From Streptomyces brasiliensis (lineage in GTDB: Bacteria > Actinomycetota > Actinomycetes > Streptomycetales > Streptomycetaceae), in assembly GCF_014647875.1 (NCBI RefSeq), contig NZ_BMQA01000046.1, positions 1 through 52,849 on the forward strand: DNA of 52,849 nucleotides, given 5' to 3'. The translations under genes and the position numbers were made by a program. This document shows, in pieces, positions 50,898 to 52,849 of the stretch. A model generated the notes under the pieces. The model was not told where the DNA came from, ran no database searches, and saw only the letters and a list, made by a program, of their open reading frames with translations. Within the stretch, counting starts at the first letter, position 1, and the number at the start of each line of letters is the position of its first letter.

Positions 50898-51217
50898 AAC
50901 GCCGGTTCCTTCGAACGGGGAAGCTGTCCGATTGTCCGGACGATCACCGACGCTGTACATAGCGTTCACACATGTACAGGTTGTGCGAACAGTGCGGGGC
51001 TCCGTGCGGGAGGGGCGCCCCGACGGCAGGAGGCGGAAGCACGGCGTGGTGAACCCGCGCCGTGCCTCTGCCGTGGATCAACGGTGCGGCGCCCCCGGTG
51101 TGAAGGGCCGTACTGCTCACTGAACAGCTGCTGGAGCCGGCCCGGGACGTGGACTGGCCCTGGGCCGCGAGAACCGGCGGTGGGCCGCACCTCCACAGGG
51201 GTGCGGCCCACACTCCG
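50898..51217. other. Palindrome-rich gene-free region
   Basis: About 320 bp with no confident gene. It holds the near-palindrome GATTGTCCGGACGATC (50930-50945), the inverted repeat CTGTACAT/ATGTACAG (50953-50960 and 50972-50979) and the hairpin at 51180-51211. A 26-codon frame from 50972 to 51052 with three cysteines is possible but unsupported. Confidence 0.5.
51180..51211 (-). terminator. Terminator of the MFS remnant
   Basis: GTGGGCCGCACC (51180-51191) pairs perfectly with GGTGCGGCCCAC (51200-51211) around an 8-base loop, 6 bases after the stop of the leftward MFS stump. Confidence 0.8.
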
Positions 51218-51508
51218 TCACGGTGCGGCGGGTTGGCCGGCCTTCGGCCTGCGGCCCCTGATCACGAACGCCGACACCAGGAGCGCGGCCAGCGCGATCA
51301 GCGCGCCGACGCCGAACGCGCGCGACGCGCCGTGGGTGAGGATCTCGGCCGGGGTGCCGCTCGTGTGCCTGGTCACGGTGCCGAACACCGTGACCAGGAC
51401 GGAGAGTCCCAGGGTGCCGCCGAGCCATTGCAGGGTCTGCAGCAGGCCGGATGCGGCGCCCGCGTCGCGGGGTGCGACGGCCGCCAGGATCGTCGCCGTC
51501 GGCTCGTG
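51218..51508 (-). pseudogene. C-terminal fragment of an EmrB/QacA-type MFS exporter
   Basis: On the reverse strand the frame ending at 51218 reads TILAAVAPRDAGAASGLLQT, then GTLGLSVLVTVFGTV and a final hydrophobic helix FGVGALIALAALLVSAFVI before a basic tail. This is the end of a 14-helix drug exporter of the DHA2 group, with the typical GxASGLL motif of a late loop. Everything upstream of about 90 residues is missing; similarity fades at about 51508 in sequence with no coding signal. Confidence 0.8.
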
Positions 51509-51575
51509 TGTTCTGAGGTTCCGAGTTCAGCTCGCGGGCTGACCTGCGGTTTCCGGCACGCTTACATACAGGGAG

Positions 51576-51605
51576 AAGCCCCCTCCTTGATCCGGGAGGG
51601 GGCTT
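51576..51605 (+). terminator. Intrinsic terminator with T tail
   Basis: AAGCCCCCTCC (51576-51586) pairs with GGAGGGGGCTT (51595-51605), followed by two further T. Unlike most here it has a U tail, and the A-rich left side would serve the other strand too. No gene lies directly before it. Confidence 0.8.
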
Positions 51606-51790
51606 TTGCGGTCTGGGCCCGATCAGACGGCAATACCGCCCCGTATCGCCGACCTGGTGAATCGCGCGTTGCGCCGCTTTCCCGCAAGCTCCCACCCCAA
51701 AGGGTGGGGCTCATTCATGTTCGGGTGCCCCTTACTGGAGGAACAACTTCCAGTAGGCCAAGCGGCGTACGCTGAACTGGAGGTGATTCG

Positions 51791-52795
51791 ATGTCGTCGC
51801 TCGGAGAGAACGTCAAGAACTACCGCCGTCTGAAGGGCTGGACGCAAGAGCAGCTTGCCGAAGCTGCGGGCGCCTCAGTTGGCACAGTCCGCATCGTCGA
51901 GCAGGGCGGGAACGCCTCCGTCGAGATGCTGAACTCCTTCGCCCGTGCGCTGGACACCACGACATCGAGTCTCTTCGCAACCGAGGTGCCGTCACCCATC
52001 GAGGTGGACTCCAGCGAAGGCCCCAGGCTCATGGAGCTCCGCCGCGCGCTCATGCCGCCGGTCGGCCTGTCCGAGACCATCATGGAGCCGGACCTACCTG
52101 TCGACGTGGCCACGATCCAGCGGGACATCGAGGACCAACACGCCCTCTACCGCACGGACCGCTACGACAGCGTGGCGAAGAAGCTGCCGGGCATCATGCG
52201 CGCCGCCGAGACTGCGGTAGCCACCAGCGACGAGGGAGAGGACCGTCAACGCGCCATCATCGTGCGCGCCATGGCCTTCCTGCTCGCGGGCAAGTACTTG
52301 ACCCAGGTGAGGCGCTACGACATGGCGTATCACGCCCTCTCGCGCGGCATCCAGGACGCACGGGAGACCGGACAGGTCCAGCTGGCCACGAACGGTGTCG
52401 TCGGCATGGGCTGGCTGCTTCTGCGGCAGGACCGCTTCGATGAGGCCGAGCAACTGGCCACGCGAACGGCTGACAGTGTCGAGCCGCGTATGTCCAAGGC
52501 CACGCCTGGCGAACTGGCTGTCTGGGGCGAGCTACTTCAGCGTGTGGCGTCTGCGTCGCTCCGCAACAACCGTCCGGACGTGGCCAGGGAGGCCCGCCGT
52601 ATGGCGACGACAGCCGCGAGTGCGCTGGGACGGGAACACATGGACTTCCGGGAGCACTGGGCTACGTTCGGGCCGGTGACTGCCGAGACGAAGGTGGTTG
52701 AGGACCTGGCGCTTATCGGTGACGCGCGGGGTGTACTCAGTCGGGCCGATGATGGCCCTGTGGGCGGTAAGGCACTCAAGAAGCTCGGACGGTAG
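51791..52795 (+). CDS. XRE-family regulator with helical repeat C-terminus
   Basis: A 334-residue protein. Residues 5-60 form an XRE helix-turn-helix (VKNYRRLKGWTQEQLAEAAG). The rest is helical with TPR-like spacing, such as RYDMAYHALSRGIQDARETG and DRFDEAEQLATRTAD. Proteins of this layout in Streptomyces may sense peptides or form part of phage or plasmid control, but the function here is unknown. Third-position GC bias is lower than in the rest of the window. TACTGGA (51733-51739) and TCCAGTA (51749-51755) form a possible operator upstream. Confidence 0.8.
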   Translation: MSSLGENVKNYRRLKGWTQEQLAEAAGASVGTVRIVEQGGNASVEMLNSFARALDTTTSSLFATEVPSPIEVDSSEGPRLMELRRALMPPVGLSETIMEPDLPVDVATIQRDIEDQHALYRTDRYDSVAKKLPGIMRAAETAVATSDEGEDRQRAIIVRAMAFLLAGKYLTQVRRYDMAYHALSRGIQDARETGQVQLATNGVVGMGWLLLRQDRFDEAEQLATRTADSVEPRMSKATPGELAVWGELLQRVASASLRNNRPDVAREARRMATTAASALGREHMDFREHWATFGPVTAETKVVEDLALIGDARGVLSRADDGPVGGKALKKLGR

Positions 52796-52849
52796 CTGTC
52801 AAGTCAAATGAAACGAATGTGCGGCTATGAACTGTGTTGCTGTGGTTCG

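Noticed and set aside
50972..51052. 26-residue cysteine-containing peptide gene
   Set aside because: Not listed as a gene because there is no ribosome-binding site, homologue or codon signal; kept only as part of a finding.
51509..51570. tRNA-3'-end or att-site-like sequence near the MFS break
   Set aside because: The T-stem and loop do not pair properly (8-base loop, G-T pair) and no acceptor or anticodon arm precedes it.
1..52849. CRISPR array, rRNA or tRNA genes, insertion sequences, integrases
   Set aside because: No regularly spaced repeats, no cloverleaf or rRNA sequence and no transposase or integrase motif were found on either strand by eye.

Overview
The window is a high-GC actinobacterial chromosome segment, almost certainly from Streptomyces. 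Evidence for this is the strong GC bias at third codon positions, many GTG and TTG starts, ATGA/GTGA stop-start overlaps, several promoters that appear to give leaderless mRNAs, and marker genes such as whiA, opcA, an RbpA-type RNA polymerase-binding protein and a SufR-controlled suf operon. Most of it is conserved core chromosome. Apart from a possible break near the right end I see no prophage, insertion sequence, CRISPR array, rRNA or tRNA.

Layout. (1) 0.1-4.0 kb: a LacI-type repressor overlapping a PfkB sugar kinase, preceded by a double LacI operator, then a Tat-exported Rieske lipoprotein and an XRE-type regulator. (2) 4.4-9.6 kb: the uvrC-rapZ-yvcK-whiA run, each gene overlapping the next. 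(3) 9.6-11 kb: a decayed M14 zinc carboxypeptidase flanked by palindromes. (4) 11-14.6 kb: lower glycolysis gap, pgk, tpiA, then secG. (5) 14.8-18.2 kb: an RbpA-family protein, an MFS exporter and pgi. (6) 18.3-24.9 kb, reverse strand: a pentose phosphate operon tkt-tal-zwf-opcA-pgl, convergent with pgi across one strong shared terminator. (7) 25.2-30.8 kb: haem O synthase (ctaB), a small unknown protein, a FluG-N-like amidohydrolase, haem A synthase (ctaA) and an ABC-2 exporter. (8) 31.0-37.6 kb: sufR-sufB-sufD-Rieske-sufC-sufS-sufU-sufT for Fe-S cluster assembly, with a SufR box laid over the sufR start and an iron-box-like site upstream. (9) 37.8-39.8 kb: an SMR efflux protein, its TetR-type neighbour and dapD. 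(10) 40-50.9 kb: less conserved genes: a DUF1963-like protein, a HAD-like protein coupled to an unknown, a SigE-type sigma factor with a membrane-anchored partner, a DapA-family enzyme, a 44-residue acidic peptide coupled to a cysteine-rich protein, an ArsR-SRPBCC pair under a very long inverted repeat, a 475-residue unknown, and a Tat-exported PhoX-like phosphatase with a PHO box. (11) 51-52.8 kb: the C-terminal stump of an MFS drug exporter and an XRE/TPR-like regulator.

How it fits together. The glycolysis and pentose phosphate genes form one carbon-metabolism block. Haem A synthase, the ABC exporter and the suf operon sit side by side, as in mycobacteria. The least explained parts are the peptide/cysteine-rich pair at 45.1-45.9 kb, the ArsR operator at 46.0 kb, the sigma/anchored-partner pair at 42.2-44.0 kb, and four scars of gene loss: the carboxypeptidase, two tails of the same nuclease family, and the MFS stump. 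I found no clear-cut large novel system. The peptide pair and the ArsR-SRPBCC module are the best candidates for undescribed small systems.
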